Positions 18,121-26,981 of a DNA stretch of 64,000 nucleotides are shown here, one piece after another. A program made the translations under genes and the position numbers. The stretch is from Microcystis aeruginosa FD4. GTDB taxonomy: Bacteria > Cyanobacteriota > Cyanobacteriia > Cyanobacteriales > Microcystaceae. Location: assembly GCF_009792235.1 (NCBI RefSeq), contig NZ_CP046973.1:1860001-1924000 (forward strand). Direction: 5' to 3'. Below the pieces are notes generated by a model. The model worked only from the letters and a program-made list of their open reading frames with translations. It searched no databases and was not told the DNA's origin. The first letter of the stretch is position 1. The number at the start of each line of letters is the position of its first letter.

Positions 18121-18236
18121 AGTTTACTGTTTACTGTTTACTGATCACTGTTTACTGTTTACTGTTTACTGATCACTGTTTACTGTTTACTGTTTACTGA
18201 TCACTGTTTACTGTTTACTGATCACTGTTTACTGAA
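18121..18236. repeat. Tandem heptamer repeat (GTTTACT / GATCACT)
   Basis: Mixed 7-nt units continue the array right up to the fabH stop codon. Related units appear at 32120-32172 and 19256-19280. Confidence 0.93.
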
Positions 18237-19238
18237 TTAATCTCCCCAACGGAAGATAATCCCACCCCAAGTTAAACCGGCACCAAAGCCGGAAGAAGCA
18301 ATAATATCACCTTTTTTGACCTTACCACTCCTGACAGCTTCATCGAGGGCTAGAGGAATCGAGGCCGCGGAAGTGTTGCCATACTCGCTGAGATTGCTGA
18401 TCACTTTTTCCGGAGGCAGTTTCAGGCGATCGCTCACCGCATCCATAATTCTTTGATTAGCTTGGTGCAGAACTAACCAATCGATGTCACTGGTGGTTAA
18501 ATTAGCTCGATAGAGAGCTTTTTCGATCACCTCTGGCACTTTCGCCACAGCAAAACGATAGACTTCCCGTCCGTTCATCCTTAGGGGCTTATAGGTCCCT
18601 TTTTGAACGCTTACCCCCTCCTTAAGAGGCAATTCCTCCCCCTGATAGGCGAGATTGAGAGAACTATTCTGGCTGCCGTCGCTATGGAGTTCAAAACCGA
18701 GAATGTTATCTTTTGTATCATTTGCTTGACAAAGAACCGCCCCTGCCCCATCACCAAAGAGGACACAGGTAGCGCGATCGTTCCAATCCACCCAACGGGA
18801 GAGAACATCGGCCCCAATAACCAAGACATTGCGGTAAGTACCGGTACGGATAAACTGGGTGGCGGTGACTAATCCCACCAGAAAACCCGAACAGGCGGCG
18901 GTGAGATCAAAAGCGATCGCCCGATTAGCCCCGATCTGACTTTGAACTTGGGCCGCACTACCGAACAGATCATCGGGGGTAGAAGTAGCCAAGAGAATCA
19001 GATCGATGTCCCTAGGCGACACCTGAGCCATTTCTAGAGCCTTAATCGCCGCTTGGGCTGCTAATTGGCTCAAAGACACCGATTGATCCGCTAAATGGCG
19101 TTTACCGATGCCTGTGCGACTTTTAATCCACTCATCGGAAGTCTCGACAATTTGGCTGAGTTCTTCATTACTGAGAAATTGCCCTGGTGTGGCCGATCCA
19201 CAACCAGTAATGACGACTGCTGCCCCGAATCCGTTCAA
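18237..19238 (-). CDS. fabH: 3-oxoacyl-ACP synthase III FabH
   Basis: A 333-residue enzyme that condenses acetyl-CoA with malonyl-ACP to start fatty acid synthesis. The catalytic triad is C116 (DLTAACSGF), H258 (VLHQANQRI) and N288 (SEYGNTSAAS). The start is a TTG (complement of 19236-19238). It is preceded by AAAGGGGG five bases upstream, and an in-frame TGA eight codons upstream excludes any earlier ATG. It sits between plsX and fabD on the same strand. A repeat-filled gap of 166 bp separates it from plsX. Confidence 0.93.
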   Translation of the reverse strand: MNGFGAAVVITGCGSATPGQFLSNEELSQIVETSDEWIKSRTGIGKRHLADQSVSLSQLAAQAAIKALEMAQVSPRDIDLILLATSTPDDLFGSAAQVQSQIGANRAIAFDLTAACSGFLVGLVTATQFIRTGTYRNVLVIGADVLSRWVDWNDRATCVLFGDGAGAVLCQANDTKDNILGFELHSDGSQNSSLNLAYQGEELPLKEGVSVQKGTYKPLRMNGREVYRFAVAKVPEVIEKALYRANLTTSDIDWLVLHQANQRIMDAVSDRLKLPPEKVISNLSEYGNTSAASIPLALDEAVRSGKVKKGDIIASSGFGAGLTWGGIIFRWGD

Positions 19239-19404
19239 AATATTCCCCCTTTTTCAGTGATCAGTGATCAGTTATCAGTGGGAAGTCGGGAAGTCGGGAA
19301 GTCGGGAAGTGGAGCATTTGGCTGAAATTTCCCTAAACCCCTAAACCCCTATCTCCTGCCTCGGAGCCTCGGAGTCTCCTGATCCCTTCAAGATGGCTCA
19401 CAGC
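19239..19404. repeat. Repeat-filled fabH-plsX spacer
   Basis: The spacer contains CAGTGATCAGTGATCAGTTA heptamers, then GGGAAGTC units, then CCCTAAACCCC repeats. No coding signal. Confidence 0.8.
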
Positions 19405-20460
19405 TTAATCTTCACTGTTCACCGACAACTCTTTTAATTGATGATGGTGGTCATTGTAGGCTTGAATGCGCTCAGAAACGCGATTATCGACGGCATTTTT
19501 CGCCTGTCGGATGGCATTAAAAATCGAAGGCGCTTGGGAACTGCCGTGACTGATCACACAGACCCCATCGACTCCAAATAACAGCGCACCACCGTGTTCC
19601 GCATGATCCATACGTTGTTTGATCTTTTTAAGATTGGGTTTAATTAAAGCCGTCCCCACTTTACCTTGTATCCCCCTAGGTAATTCCTCTTTGAGAATTT
19701 GTAGGATAACTCCTCCCACTGCTTCGGCAAATTTTAACAGGACATTACCAACAAAACCATCGCAGACGATCACATCAAATTGTCCCGATAGCACATCCCT
19801 GCCTTCAGCATTGCCGATAAAGGGAATTTGCTGGTTATTTTCTAATAATTCGTAGGTTTTTAGGGCGAGATCGTTACCTTTGCTGGCTTCTTCGCCAATA
19901 TTGAGTAAACCGACTTTCGGTTCTTCAACCCCCATAACGTATTTACTGTAAATTGTCCCCATTAAGGCAAACTGCTCTAAATACTTGGGTTTACAGTCCA
20001 CATTCGCCCCGACATCGAGGATAATCACCGATTTACCCGCCAACATCGTCGGCAGCACCGCACCGATCGCCGGGCGATCGATTCCTTTTAAACGACCTAA
20101 ACGCAGCAACGCCGCCGCCATGGCTGCCCCGGAGTGACCGGCGGAGACCACCGCATCGGCGCGATTTTGTTTGACTAAATCCATGGCCACATTAATCGAG
20201 GCCGCTGGTTTGCGACGGATAGCGGTGATCGGTTCTTCGTCCATGGCCACCACTTCCTCTGCGTGGACAATGGTGAGATTCTTGGGACGGGGATGATGCT
20301 GGAAATAAGCCTCAATCCGTTCAGAATCGCCGACTAATAATACTTCTACATCTAATTCTTCGGAAGCTCGCATCGATCCCGCGATAATCTCGTTGGGAGC
20401 GTAGTCACCTCCCATCGCATCTACTGCGATTCTTGCCCGATTTAATGCCGTTTCTGCCAT
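19405..20460 (-). CDS. plsX: Phosphate acyltransferase PlsX
   Basis: It makes acyl-phosphate from acyl-ACP, the first step of phosphatidic acid synthesis in most bacteria. The protein has the N-terminal ARIAVDAMGGDYAPNEI, a GHSGAAMAAAL loop, and FGVDGVCVISHGSS near the C-terminus. I take the ATG at 20460 (351 residues, MAETALNRARIAVDAMGGD). A longer frame to 20511 opens only with TTG and adds 17 residues not expected for the family. It is the first gene of the plsX-fabH-fabD group on the minus strand and diverges from the carboxypeptidase gene. Confidence 0.92.
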   Translation of the reverse strand: MAETALNRARIAVDAMGGDYAPNEIIAGSMRASEELDVEVLLVGDSERIEAYFQHHPRPKNLTIVHAEEVVAMDEEPITAIRRKPAASINVAMDLVKQNRADAVVSAGHSGAAMAAALLRLGRLKGIDRPAIGAVLPTMLAGKSVIILDVGANVDCKPKYLEQFALMGTIYSKYVMGVEEPKVGLLNIGEEASKGNDLALKTYELLENNQQIPFIGNAEGRDVLSGQFDVIVCDGFVGNVLLKFAEAVGGVILQILKEELPRGIQGKVGTALIKPNLKKIKQRMDHAEHGGALLFGVDGVCVISHGSSQAPSIFNAIRQAKNAVDNRVSERIQAYNDHHHQLKELSVNSED

Positions 20461-20609
20461 TGAGTCAGTGGGATAGAAATCTTTAATAAGTTGAGCGGCA
20501 GCTCTTGACAAAAGCTGACCGATCGAGGATTAGTGTTTTCTGATCGAGCAATTGTTAAAAATTACCAATCATCTCTATACAATAAGGCATCATTGCGATT
20601 AAGGAAAAG

Positions 20610-21917
20610 ATGTTCTCAGTTTTTAATTTGGCAGTTTTCGGCTTTCTCTTCGGTTGGTTGGGGGGGCAATCCCAACCGATCGCCAATATTCCCCTAATTT
20701 CTTGGCAAAATCAGCCTATTTTTGACCTTCCCACCGCTCCCGATCCCCGGGTGGCGGCGATCGTGGCCGATTATCTGCAAGACTTGACTAACAAAGGTTT
20801 AAACTCTAGTCAACAACGGGTCTTAATTGAGACGGAATGGGCTGATTTAGCTGATCATCAGGGTAATCTGCCCGCTTCGGGGGCTTCTTTAACTAAAATC
20901 GCCACTACTCTCGCCGCCGTGGCAACCTGGCCTCTCGATCATCGTTTTGCTACTCGTTTTTACAGCACGGGAGAGGTAAAAAACGGGGTGTTAGAGGGAG
21001 ATTTAATTATTGAAGGGTCAGGGGATCCTCTTTTTGTCTGGGAAGAAGCGATCGCAGTGGGCAATGGCCTCCATCAATTAGGCATCCGTCAGGTCAAAGG
21101 CGATCTGATCGTTACGGGTAAATTCGCCATGAATTTTCAAACCGACCCCCTCAAAGCGGGAGAATTGCTGAAAATTGGTTTTAATCAATCGAAATGGTCA
21201 AAAGAAACCAAAAAAGCTTTTCAGAGCCTTCCTAGCGTCACAGAAGCCCCACAGGTAAAGATTTTAGGCATGGTTCGAGCCAGTCAAATTCGCCCCGAAA
21301 ATGCCCGATTATTGTTGGGCCATCAGTCCTTGACTTTAACGGAACTGTTGCGTCAGATGAATATTTATAGTAATAACGTCATGTCAGAAATGTTAGCGGA
21401 GTTGCTCGGTGGTCCGGCGGCAGTGGACGCAATTAATACTAAAATCACCGGGGTAGGAGAGGAAGAAATTCAATTAATTAATGGTTCGGGATTGGGTGTA
21501 GAAAATCGCTTGTCTCCCCGGGCAGTTATTGAGATTCTTAAAGCATTGGATCGCCAGTTAGCCAATCAACCGATCAAAGTCGCTGATTTATTTCCGGTGG
21601 GGGGACGCGATACCAAAGGAACTATGCAGTGGCGCGCCATTCCCAAAGGAGTGATGATTAAAACTGGAACTTTAGCCCAAGTTAGCGCCTTAGCCGGAGA
21701 AATTCCCACCCAAGAAAGGGGTAAAGTTTGGTTTGTAATTATGAATGCTGGTAGTAGCAATATCGAGGGATTCAGAAATCAGCAGGATCGGGTGTTACAA
21801 GCTTTAGATCAACACTGGCAAATTCTCCCGGAAGCGACTAAAGGATCGATTCCTGAAAGAGCCTTTCTAGGTGATTCCCAGTCGGGTAAGTCAGGGTTTC
21901 TAGAATTGATTGGCTAA
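20610..21917 (+). CDS. D-alanyl-D-alanine carboxypeptidase (peptidase S13, PBP4-like)
   Basis: A 435-residue periplasmic penicillin-binding protein that trims or cuts peptidoglycan peptides. An N-terminal hydrophobic segment (residues 4-18) is a signal peptide or anchor. The three catalytic motifs are S93-L-T-K96 (GASLTK), SNN near 254 (IYSNNVMSEML), and K351-T-G353 (MIKTGTLAQVSAL). ATG at 20610 follows an AAGGAAA ribosome binding site. It is somewhat shorter than E. coli DacB, consistent with a reduced insertion between the SxxK and SxN motifs. It is transcribed away from plsX. Confidence 0.88.
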   Translation: MFSVFNLAVFGFLFGWLGGQSQPIANIPLISWQNQPIFDLPTAPDPRVAAIVADYLQDLTNKGLNSSQQRVLIETEWADLADHQGNLPASGASLTKIATTLAAVATWPLDHRFATRFYSTGEVKNGVLEGDLIIEGSGDPLFVWEEAIAVGNGLHQLGIRQVKGDLIVTGKFAMNFQTDPLKAGELLKIGFNQSKWSKETKKAFQSLPSVTEAPQVKILGMVRASQIRPENARLLLGHQSLTLTELLRQMNIYSNNVMSEMLAELLGGPAAVDAINTKITGVGEEEIQLINGSGLGVENRLSPRAVIEILKALDRQLANQPIKVADLFPVGGRDTKGTMQWRAIPKGVMIKTGTLAQVSALAGEIPTQERGKVWFVIMNAGSSNIEGFRNQQDRVLQALDQHWQILPEATKGSIPERAFLGDSQSGKSGFLELIG

Positions 21918-21939
21918 GAGGTTATGGTGATGAGCGAAT

Positions 21940-22045
21940 CTTATCGAAGGGAGGGCCTACGCTATACGGCCAGGGCGTACGCTATACGCCCCTACCAATC
22001 ACACCGGCTGGAATGTAGGGGCGCAACGCTTGCGCCCATAATGTA
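21940..22045. repeat. Hairpin-rich dispersed repeat (GTAGGGGCGC...)
   Basis: It contains GGCGTACGCTATACGCC and GGGCGCAACGCTTGCGCCC hairpins. The segment GTAGGGGCGCAACGCTTGCG followed by CCC and AATGTAA is shared with the interior of the MITE at 12626. It is probably a fragment of the same repeat family. Confidence 0.6.
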
Positions 22046-22089
22046 ACATCTTGAACATTTTTTACCCAATATCCAAGAGAGCCGAATTT

Positions 22090-23151
22090 TTAAGGATAGA
22101 AACATAACTGCGGCAAACCAAGGGATTCTTCCCAACCCATCATGAGATTGAGACATTGTACCGCTTGTCCCGATTGTCCCTTAACTAAATTATCGATCGC
22201 TGACATCACTATCACCCGATCGGTTCTCGGATCCACTTCAATACCGAGATAACATAAATTAGTACCACAGGCCCATTTAGTTTGTGGATAGACTCCCCCC
22301 GGTAGGATTTTGACAAAGGGAGAAGTGCGATAAAAAGCATTGTAGATAGTGATCAAATCATCCCGCACCAGATTGGGATCCCGCAAAGTTGCATAGACTG
22401 TGGACAGGATACCCCGAACCATAGGCATTAAATGGGGAGTGAACTGGACGCGCACCTCATGACCGGCTAAATCGCTGCAAATCTGCTCAATTTCGGGAGT
22501 ATGACGGTGTTTTCCCGCTACATTATAGGCCCCGATCGAACCATCTGCTTCTGCCAATAACATATTAATCTTAGCTTGTCTTCCCCCTCCCGAAGTTCCC
22601 GATTTGGCATCAATAATCGTGGTTTCCGGGAGAATTAAACCCTGTCTTAACAGGGGAGACATCGCCATTAAACTAGCAGTAGGATAACATCCGGGGCAAC
22701 CGATCAAAGAGGCATTTTTAATATCTTCCCGATAAAGTTCCGGTAAACCGTACACAGCCGTAGATGCGATCGCTTGATCCTGACGTTCCTTGCCATACCA
22801 TTTACTATAGGTTTCTAGGCTAGTAAAACGATAATCTGCTGATAGATCCAAAACTTTACACCCTTTGGCGATCAAAGGAGGGGCTAAATCACAGGCTAAA
22901 CCATTGGGTAAACCCAAGAAAACCACTTGACAACGGGAGGCAATTATCTCTAAATCGATCGCCTCCACATTAAGATTAATGCTATGACCGAGATGGGGAT
23001 ATAAATCACTGTAGGGTTTCCCCGCACTACTATCGCCCCCCAGATAGGCTAATTCTACTAAGGGATGTTCTTTGAGCAAACGTACCAACTGTACGCCACC
23101 ATATCCGGAAGCGCCGACAATACCCACTGAAACCTTCTGTTCTTGCGTCAT
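22090..23151 (-). CDS. argC: N-acetyl-gamma-glutamyl-phosphate reductase
   Basis: A 353-residue NADPH-dependent cytosolic enzyme, third step of arginine synthesis. The Rossmann start is VGIVGASGYGGVQLVRLL (9-26). The catalytic cysteine is C155 in IGCPGCYPTAS. The conserved AKSGTSGGGR and KHRHTPEIEQ segments are intact, the latter with the catalytic histidine. The start ATG is the complement of 23149-23151. Length and motifs are standard. No other arg gene is nearby, as is usual in cyanobacteria. Confidence 0.95.
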   Translation of the reverse strand: MTQEQKVSVGIVGASGYGGVQLVRLLKEHPLVELAYLGGDSSAGKPYSDLYPHLGHSINLNVEAIDLEIIASRCQVVFLGLPNGLACDLAPPLIAKGCKVLDLSADYRFTSLETYSKWYGKERQDQAIASTAVYGLPELYREDIKNASLIGCPGCYPTASLMAMSPLLRQGLILPETTIIDAKSGTSGGGRQAKINMLLAEADGSIGAYNVAGKHRHTPEIEQICSDLAGHEVRVQFTPHLMPMVRGILSTVYATLRDPNLVRDDLITIYNAFYRTSPFVKILPGGVYPQTKWACGTNLCYLGIEVDPRTDRVIVMSAIDNLVKGQSGQAVQCLNLMMGWEESLGLPQLCFYP

Positions 23152-23308
23152 GTCCCTTATTCCTAAAAATTCTTATCGTTAAGATAACGCTTTAGTATGG
23201 CTGAATTTTAGCCTAACCAGTGGTATTTAAATCAAAAAACTTCCTGTAAAAACCTAGTATCTCGGCCGGGTTGTTCATAAACCGTCAATTTCTCTTGATC
23301 AATAGGCG

Positions 23309-23402
23309 GTTATCTTAATGATGAGGTACAAGGTTTTCCTTTTAGGGAATCTGTCATCGGGAGATGAGGCCAAATTAGGTTAAACTTCATCTTTATGAGA
23401 AA
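23309..23402. repeat. Dispersed repeat, copy 1 (GTTATCTT...AACTTCATCTT)
   Basis: It shares GTTATCTT, TGAGGTAC, AGTTTTCCTTTT and AGGTTAMACTTCATCTT with 58733-58930, in the same order and orientation. Both copies lie at the 3' side of a minus-strand gene. Its nature is unknown. Confidence 0.6.
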
Positions 23403-23425
23403 ACCTGTAATTCAATCCCCCATCT

Positions 23426-23689
23426 TTACAATTTTGATCGCACCGTAAATTCATAATCTCCTCCCGGTTCTAATTGATAATCGTAGCGTTCTAAAAACCG
23501 ATTCAAGGGTTCAAAAATCAAAGCCCTACCTAGGGAAGGTTGTACTAATAACTTGCCTTGAAGAAAATGCCATTGAAAACGCCATTGATATTGTTCCGTC
23601 CGCACTTCTCCCTCTAATTTCCCCGTTTGCCAAGATTGCTTAATTATCCGCACATAAGCCGTGCTTTCTGGTCGATTGCCGCCACTCAC
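23426..23689 (-). CDS. DUF3146 family protein (small cyanobacterial protein)
   Basis: An 87-residue protein with the pattern AYVRI, W..G.(L/I)EGEVR, W.FQWHF, LxVxPSLGRALIxEPL and a final YxLEPGGDYEFTVRSKL. I recognise this as the cyanobacteria-restricted DUF3146 family. It has no known function. The start is GTG (complement of 23687-23689), with a TAGGTAGGG leader. It lies between argC and the DUF389 gene on the same strand. It is soluble, with no cysteines or membrane segments. Confidence 0.72.
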   Translation of the reverse strand: MSGGNRPESTAYVRIIKQSWQTGKLEGEVRTEQYQWRFQWHFLQGKLLVQPSLGRALIFEPLNRFLERYDYQLEPGGDYEFTVRSKL

Positions 23690-23775
23690 CTGAACCCTAC
23701 CTATAGATTAAATATCAAACATTAAGATAGCGAATTAATCCTTGTTTGTCATTACTTCAGCCAATTTTCTCGACG

Positions 23776-24765
23776 CTATTCCGGCGAAGTGACTTCATTA
23801 ACCTTAGAAACCAAGACATTTAATTGAAAAGGTCGCCCCATTTCCTTAGTAATGAATTTTTCCAACAATTCTACCTGTCTGGGAGTAATGCTTTCCGCAG
23901 TTCTTACTACTAATCTCACCCGGGGAGGTTGATTGAGCCAATTAATCGAAGATTCCAATAATTCTGCCCGTTGAAAGGTAATCGTTCGTTGTAATAAAGC
24001 TTTTTTGATCAGCCTTTCTAAGCGAGCTTGATTAGCCAGAGTTGCAAAACTTATTCCTAAGGGAATTAGCAAAACTGCTGTCAGGATAGAAGTCAAAATT
24101 AAAGCGTTACGCGCCCGATGAAAATTAGAATAACCTGCCAGCAAAAAGACCAACAAACAGGAGAGAGCAATGCCTAATAAATTGGTAATATATAACAGAG
24201 TTGCCCCCAAACTTAGGAGCCAATTGCCCTGGGATAATCCTAAACCGATCGTGCAAACTGGTGGCATTAAAGCCACGGCGATCGCTGTTCCCGCTAAAGT
24301 ACCTGAAATTTTCGGTTCTATTTTGGCATAACCACTGATTGCCCCCGCGGTAATTGCTACTCCTAAATCTAAAAGATTCGGTTGAGAACGAGCTTGAATT
24401 TCACTACCAAATTCAGAAATTCCGATTAATAATCCTAGCAACCAAGCTATCGCTAAAGCGATAATCGTACCGACTAAAATCGCCAGGGCTGACTTACGAA
24501 TTAATCGCCAACTGCCAATTAAACCACCAAAAGCCAGACTACGAATCGGCAACATCAAAGGGGCAATAATCATCGCCCCAATGATCACAGCCGCGCTATT
24601 GGCGACTAAGCCAAAGGTAGCGATCGCACAAGAACTAACAATCAAAGCTAGATAGGGAAAATCGAGGGACGCTTCTGCCCATAAATCGCGCCACATGGCC
24701 CGCGATTGTTGCCAGGTCAAGGGTTTTCTTGAGAACCACGAGTAGAGCCGTTCTTTTCTCGTCAT
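23776..24765 (-). CDS. DUF389 domain membrane protein (TIGR00341-like)
   Basis: A 329-residue protein with five to six membrane segments. It carries the family signature ANSAAVIIGAMIIAPLMLPI then RSLAFG (about 56-82), plus PKISGTLAGTAIAVALMPPV near 150-170 and an AGAISGYA segment. The C-terminal 90 residues are soluble and basic (RLVVRTAESITPRQVELLEKF). The family is widespread but functionally uncharacterised. The start ATG is the complement of 24763-24765. It diverges from the nuclease-like gene at 24877 across 111 bp. Confidence 0.85.
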   Translation of the reverse strand: MTRKERLYSWFSRKPLTWQQSRAMWRDLWAEASLDFPYLALIVSSCAIATFGLVANSAAVIIGAMIIAPLMLPIRSLAFGGLIGSWRLIRKSALAILVGTIIALAIAWLLGLLIGISEFGSEIQARSQPNLLDLGVAITAGAISGYAKIEPKISGTLAGTAIAVALMPPVCTIGLGLSQGNWLLSLGATLLYITNLLGIALSCLLVFLLAGYSNFHRARNALILTSILTAVLLIPLGISFATLANQARLERLIKKALLQRTITFQRAELLESSINWLNQPPRVRLVVRTAESITPRQVELLEKFITKEMGRPFQLNVLVSKVNEVTSPE

Positions 24766-24876
24766 TGTGCTTAGGAAGATGGACTTTTATTTTACTTATA
24801 ACTTTTTTTCTCTAATCAATGTATATTTGTATCATTTTCTTTAACTAATCTTACCATTTTTTCTTCCCCTCCATTG

Positions 24877-25815
24877 ATGAAACCTCATGACCAATTTGCC
24901 AAAAACTATCTGGAAGAATTATTGTCGCCCCTAGGCCGGGTAGAAATTAGCAAAGAAATTACCGACGAAACCCGACAGATTGATGTGTTTTTTTCACCTC
25001 ATCCAAATCGGCAAATAACTGTCGATAATCTCGGATTATTAGGTCAAATTGCCCTAAATAGCGCTCTTCTAGAACCCGATCGTAATTCTCCCGCTCGTGC
25101 CGATGTGCGGAATTGTCTGACGAAATTAACCGCCGTTTTGGCTGAACTACAGCGACAGGCCAAACGAGAAAACATCCCCTACAATGAGGAAAATTTGCCC
25201 CGTTTATGGATTCTTGCTCCTGTGGTTAGTCAAACCATATTAAACGGTTTTGGGGCGGCCTTAGACCCGAATTGGCCTGAAGGGGTGTATTTCTTGCCTC
25301 CTTTACAGCGCACGGCTATTATTGCTATCAATCAACTTCCCGTCAATCCCCAAACCCTCTGGTTAAGGTTATTGGGTAAGGGTAAAACTCAGAATCAAGC
25401 CGTGGGAGAGTTGCTAAAATTACCATTAGGGAACAACTACCGTCAAAATGTCATAGAACTATTAGTTAGTTGGCGGGTGAGCGTGGAAATACAAAATATT
25501 TTAGAAGAAGAAGATCGAGAGGTGTTTATGACGTTATCGCAAACTTATCTGGAATGGAAAGAAGCAGTGAGACGACAAGCTAGACAAGAAGCTCTTGAAG
25601 AAGGTCGTCAAGCAGGTCTTCAAGCAGGTCTTCAAGAGGCGCGTCGGGGGATGATCGAGAATTTACTACAAGTGCGCTTTGGACAGTTAGATGATTCCTT
25701 TAATCCCGTGATTGAGGGATTGTTATCCTTATCCCCCAGCGAATCTAGCCGTTTATTGATAGAATCTAGCCGCGGGGACTTATTTCAGCGTTTTCACGAT
25801 ATAACTCCCCAGTAG
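24877..25815 (+). CDS. Rpn/DUF4351-like protein with QAGL repeats
   Basis: A 312-residue protein beginning MKPHDQFAKNYLEELLSPLG (the ATG is at 24877; a TTG precedes it). The stretch EITDETRQIDVFFSP (27-41) looks like a PD-(D/E)XK-type strand. The middle is helical. Near 240-260 there is an imperfect repeat QEALEEGRQAGLQAGLQEAR, and the end (MIENLLQVRFGQLDDSFNPV) resembles the DUF4351-type tail also seen in the genes at 3559 and 11094. It is therefore a third, remote member of that group. Such proteins are sometimes mislabelled flagellar assembly proteins. No operon partner; function unknown. Confidence 0.65.
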   Translation: MKPHDQFAKNYLEELLSPLGRVEISKEITDETRQIDVFFSPHPNRQITVDNLGLLGQIALNSALLEPDRNSPARADVRNCLTKLTAVLAELQRQAKRENIPYNEENLPRLWILAPVVSQTILNGFGAALDPNWPEGVYFLPPLQRTAIIAINQLPVNPQTLWLRLLGKGKTQNQAVGELLKLPLGNNYRQNVIELLVSWRVSVEIQNILEEEDREVFMTLSQTYLEWKEAVRRQARQEALEEGRQAGLQAGLQEARRGMIENLLQVRFGQLDDSFNPVIEGLLSLSPSESSRLLIESSRGDLFQRFHDITPQ

Positions 25816-26396
25816 ATGGGAGAGGGGAAATGGGAGAGGGGAGAAAAAAGCTGACACTGATAACTGATAACTGATAACTGATAACTGACTTCTAACCCAA
25901 TGTTGGTTAAAGATAAGCAAAAGTTATTTATCGACTCCAAAACCTTGAGAATATTTAAATTAACATTCCGCAATATTTATAAATTCTTAAAAATTAATTG
26001 AGAAAGATTTTTATTTAACAACGATGTTACAATGGTTACAGCGATTTGATAGAATTTCAAAGTGGGTTATTCTGTGCTTTTTTGGACAGCAATGGTTGAA
26101 CCCCTTGCTACACCTACAGGGTGATCCTAATTAAGACGGGTAAATTGGTCAATTTCACCCACAACGATGATCTTTTTTTTGTGTAGTTTTATTGCAAAGA
26201 AAAAGTTTTTTTGACAAAAAGCACAAAGTATGCAGTAGTAGTTATGGCAGAGTGGGGGTTGGGGAAGTGGGGAAGTGGGGAAGTGGGGAAGTGGAGAAGT
26301 GGGGAAGTGGGGAAGTGGGGAAGTGGGGGAATTTCAACTAAAACCCCAAAACCCTAACACCCCAAAACCCTATCACCCGACCACCGATCAATGAAT
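25816..26396. other. Intergenic gap with two tandem repeats
   Basis: This 581-bp gap has TGATAAC heptamers at 25858-25888 and GGGAAGTG octamers at 26261-26330, then CCCCAAAACCCT repeats. The AT-rich centre (25900-26240) has no reading frame I can support. Confidence 0.8.
26261..26330. repeat. Tandem octamer repeat (GGGAAGTG)
   Basis: About eight near-perfect 8-nt units. The same motif is scattered at 19280, 49020, 50765 and 60305. Confidence 0.9.
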
Positions 26397-26954
26397 TTAC
26401 CGTTTAGCGGCAACAATGGCAAAAACGGTGGTATGGGGATCATCTTTTAAAGTCACCCCTTCCGGCATTTTTAAATCACCCACGAGCAGGGATTGCCCCA
26501 CACCGATGCCCGACACATCAAATTCGATCACTTCTGGGATATTATCGGCAATACAGGAGACATTAACTTCGTTAACGAACTGTTCGATTAAACCGCCCTG
26601 TTTAGTTCCGATCGCTTCTCCAATGGCTTTAATCGGAACAACGATATCGAGCTTACCGTGGGCAGATACCGAGAAGAAACTGAGGTGATAGAGATTTCTT
26701 TTCCAGGGATGAGATTGTACCTCTTGGATCAAAGCTTTTCCCGTCCAGGGCATTTCGGGAACATTCACATCCACCAGGGTATTATTTACCGAAGCCTTTT
26801 TAAGTAGGGTTAAGGCCGCTTTTTCTCCCACCACGAGGGAAACCGATTCCGTGCCGTTGTGGCCATAGAGAACCGCCGGGATCAAACCCTGACGACGCAG
26901 GGCCCTGGGGTTAATATTTTCGGGTCTTTTTTGACATTCAACGCTAACTTGCAT
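26397..26954 (-). CDS. rplY: 50S ribosomal protein L25/Ctc (long form)
   Basis: A 185-residue protein that binds 5S rRNA in the large subunit. The N-terminal L25 domain (ECQKRPENINPRALRRQGLI then PAVLYGHNGTE) is followed by the C-terminal beta-rich TL5/CTC domain (VPIKAIGEAIGTKQGGLIEQ...DVSGIGVGQSLLVGDLKMPEG). This is the long stress-related form, not the short E. coli L25. It starts 27 bp after purA ends on the same strand, so the two are likely co-transcribed. Confidence 0.93.
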   Translation of the reverse strand: MQVSVECQKRPENINPRALRRQGLIPAVLYGHNGTESVSLVVGEKAALTLLKKASVNNTLVDVNVPEMPWTGKALIQEVQSHPWKRNLYHLSFFSVSAHGKLDIVVPIKAIGEAIGTKQGGLIEQFVNEVNVSCIADNIPEVIEFDVSGIGVGQSLLVGDLKMPEGVTLKDDPHTTVFAIVAAKR

Positions 26955-26981
26955 AGTTGACTAATCCTCTTTGGCAATGAT

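Noticed and set aside
17979..18236. Possible CRISPR array because of regular repetition
   Set aside because: The units are 7 nt with no spacers. No cas genes are present. It is a simple tandem repeat.
20461..20511. Longer PlsX start at 20511
   Set aside because: It would need TTG and adds residues not expected for PlsX. The ATG at 20460 gives a normal length.
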